A DNA stretch of 10,852 nt from Patescibacteria group bacterium (GTDB lineage: Bacteria; Patescibacteriota; WWE3; UBA101185; UBA10185). How positions within the stretch are numbered: the first letter of the stretch is position 1; each line of letters opens with the position of its first letter. The notes beneath the pieces are model-generated. The model saw only the letters and a program-made list of their open reading frames with translations. It was not told the origin of the DNA and did not search any database. A program made the position numbers and the translations under genes. The stretch spans positions 1 to 10,852 of the forward strand of contig JAKLGS010000021.1 of assembly GCA_022710505.1 (NCBI GenBank), written 5' to 3'. Shown piece by piece: positions 10,633 through 10,852 of this stretch.

Positions 10633-10852
10633 ATGGCTTATCACGTTTATAAATTGGCGGTAGATATTCTGGAAGGAGGTTCGAACTATCTTCTTCGACA
10701 CCTGTTGGATTTGAATTTAATCATCGGTTTCGAAAAAGAACCTGTTTTAGAACACGGTACAGGGGTCGCTACTTTTTTCGTAAAGGTGCCTAACAAAAGA
10801 AAGTTCGAGGCATATTTTAATAGAAAATGGCATGAAAACGCAGACCCTGTAA
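10633..10852 (+). CDS. unknown protein, N-terminal 73 residues (runs off the right edge)
   Basis: An open frame of 73 codons with no stop before the window ends, starting MAYHVYKLAVDILEGGSNYL. It continues with LLDLNLIIGFEKEPVLEHGT, then GVATFFVKVPNKRKFEAYFN. The visible part looks like a small soluble alpha/beta protein: one helix with a strand, GVATFFVKV, then another helix. I recognise no family. The very strong Shine-Dalgarno and promoter make it a certain gene. The codon use is less A-rich than that of the neighbours (CGT, GCG, CTG and GGG appear). Confidence 0.82.
   Translation, partial: MAYHVYKLAVDILEGGSNYLLRHLLDLNLIIGFEKEPVLEHGTGVATFFVKVPNKRKFEAYFNRKWHENADPV

Overview
The window is AT-rich, mostly short-gene bacterial DNA using the standard genetic code (TAA, TAG and one TGA stop; no internal TGA in recognisable proteins). 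Small membrane-anchored or unknown proteins, a SurA-type foldase stripped of its isomerase domain, a cupin-type sugar-phosphate isomerase homolog, a DUF5674-like protein and a single-cluster ferredoxin suggest a Candidate Phyla Radiation (Patescibacteria) genome. That placement is inference from gene style, not from a marker gene.

Layout. 1-370 (minus): the 5' end of a NYN-domain nuclease gene and a [4Fe-4S] ferredoxin. 445-1038: a tRNA-Gln(CUG) preceded by three 126-bp tandem units, each beginning with a copy of the tRNA 5' part, and followed by a terminator and a GC-rich, foldable element that ends with a copy of the tRNA 3' end. 1091-1700 (plus): a tight two-gene unit (DUF5674-like plus an unknown 91-aa protein). 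1901-2113 (minus): a 70-aa unknown. 2210-5447 (minus): degV, an unknown protein, a HEXXH protein, a degenerate degV tail with a second copy of the degV terminator, then a membrane-anchored leucine-rich-repeat protein. 5550-6056 (plus): a conserved unknown. 6081-7340 (minus): a two-gene unit for exported or membrane proteins. 7477-9488 (plus): SurA-like foldase, cupin isomerase, undecaprenyl diphosphate synthase. 9505-9588 (minus): a candidate 27-aa very basic peptide. 9652-10293 (plus): a homolog of NpmA/KamB 16S rRNA A1408 methyltransferases. 10295-10555 (minus): a tail-anchored small protein. 10633-end (plus): a partial unknown.

Two modes of translation start are visible. One set of genes has a -10 box only 6-8 nt before the ATG and no Shine-Dalgarno, which predicts leaderless mRNA (NYN, ferredoxin, DUF5674-like, LRR, HEXXH protein, the 5550 gene, the 7340 gene, SurA-like, uppS, the NpmA-like gene, the 10555 gene). 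Another set has a leader of about 25 nt or more and a clear Shine-Dalgarno (the 2113, 4379 and 10633 genes and degV).

The most unusual items are the tRNA-derived repeat array with its flanking structured element, the NpmA/KamB-like rRNA methyltransferase in an apparently reduced genome, the degV tail/terminator duplication bracketing a two-gene insert, and the consistent leaderless promoter architecture.
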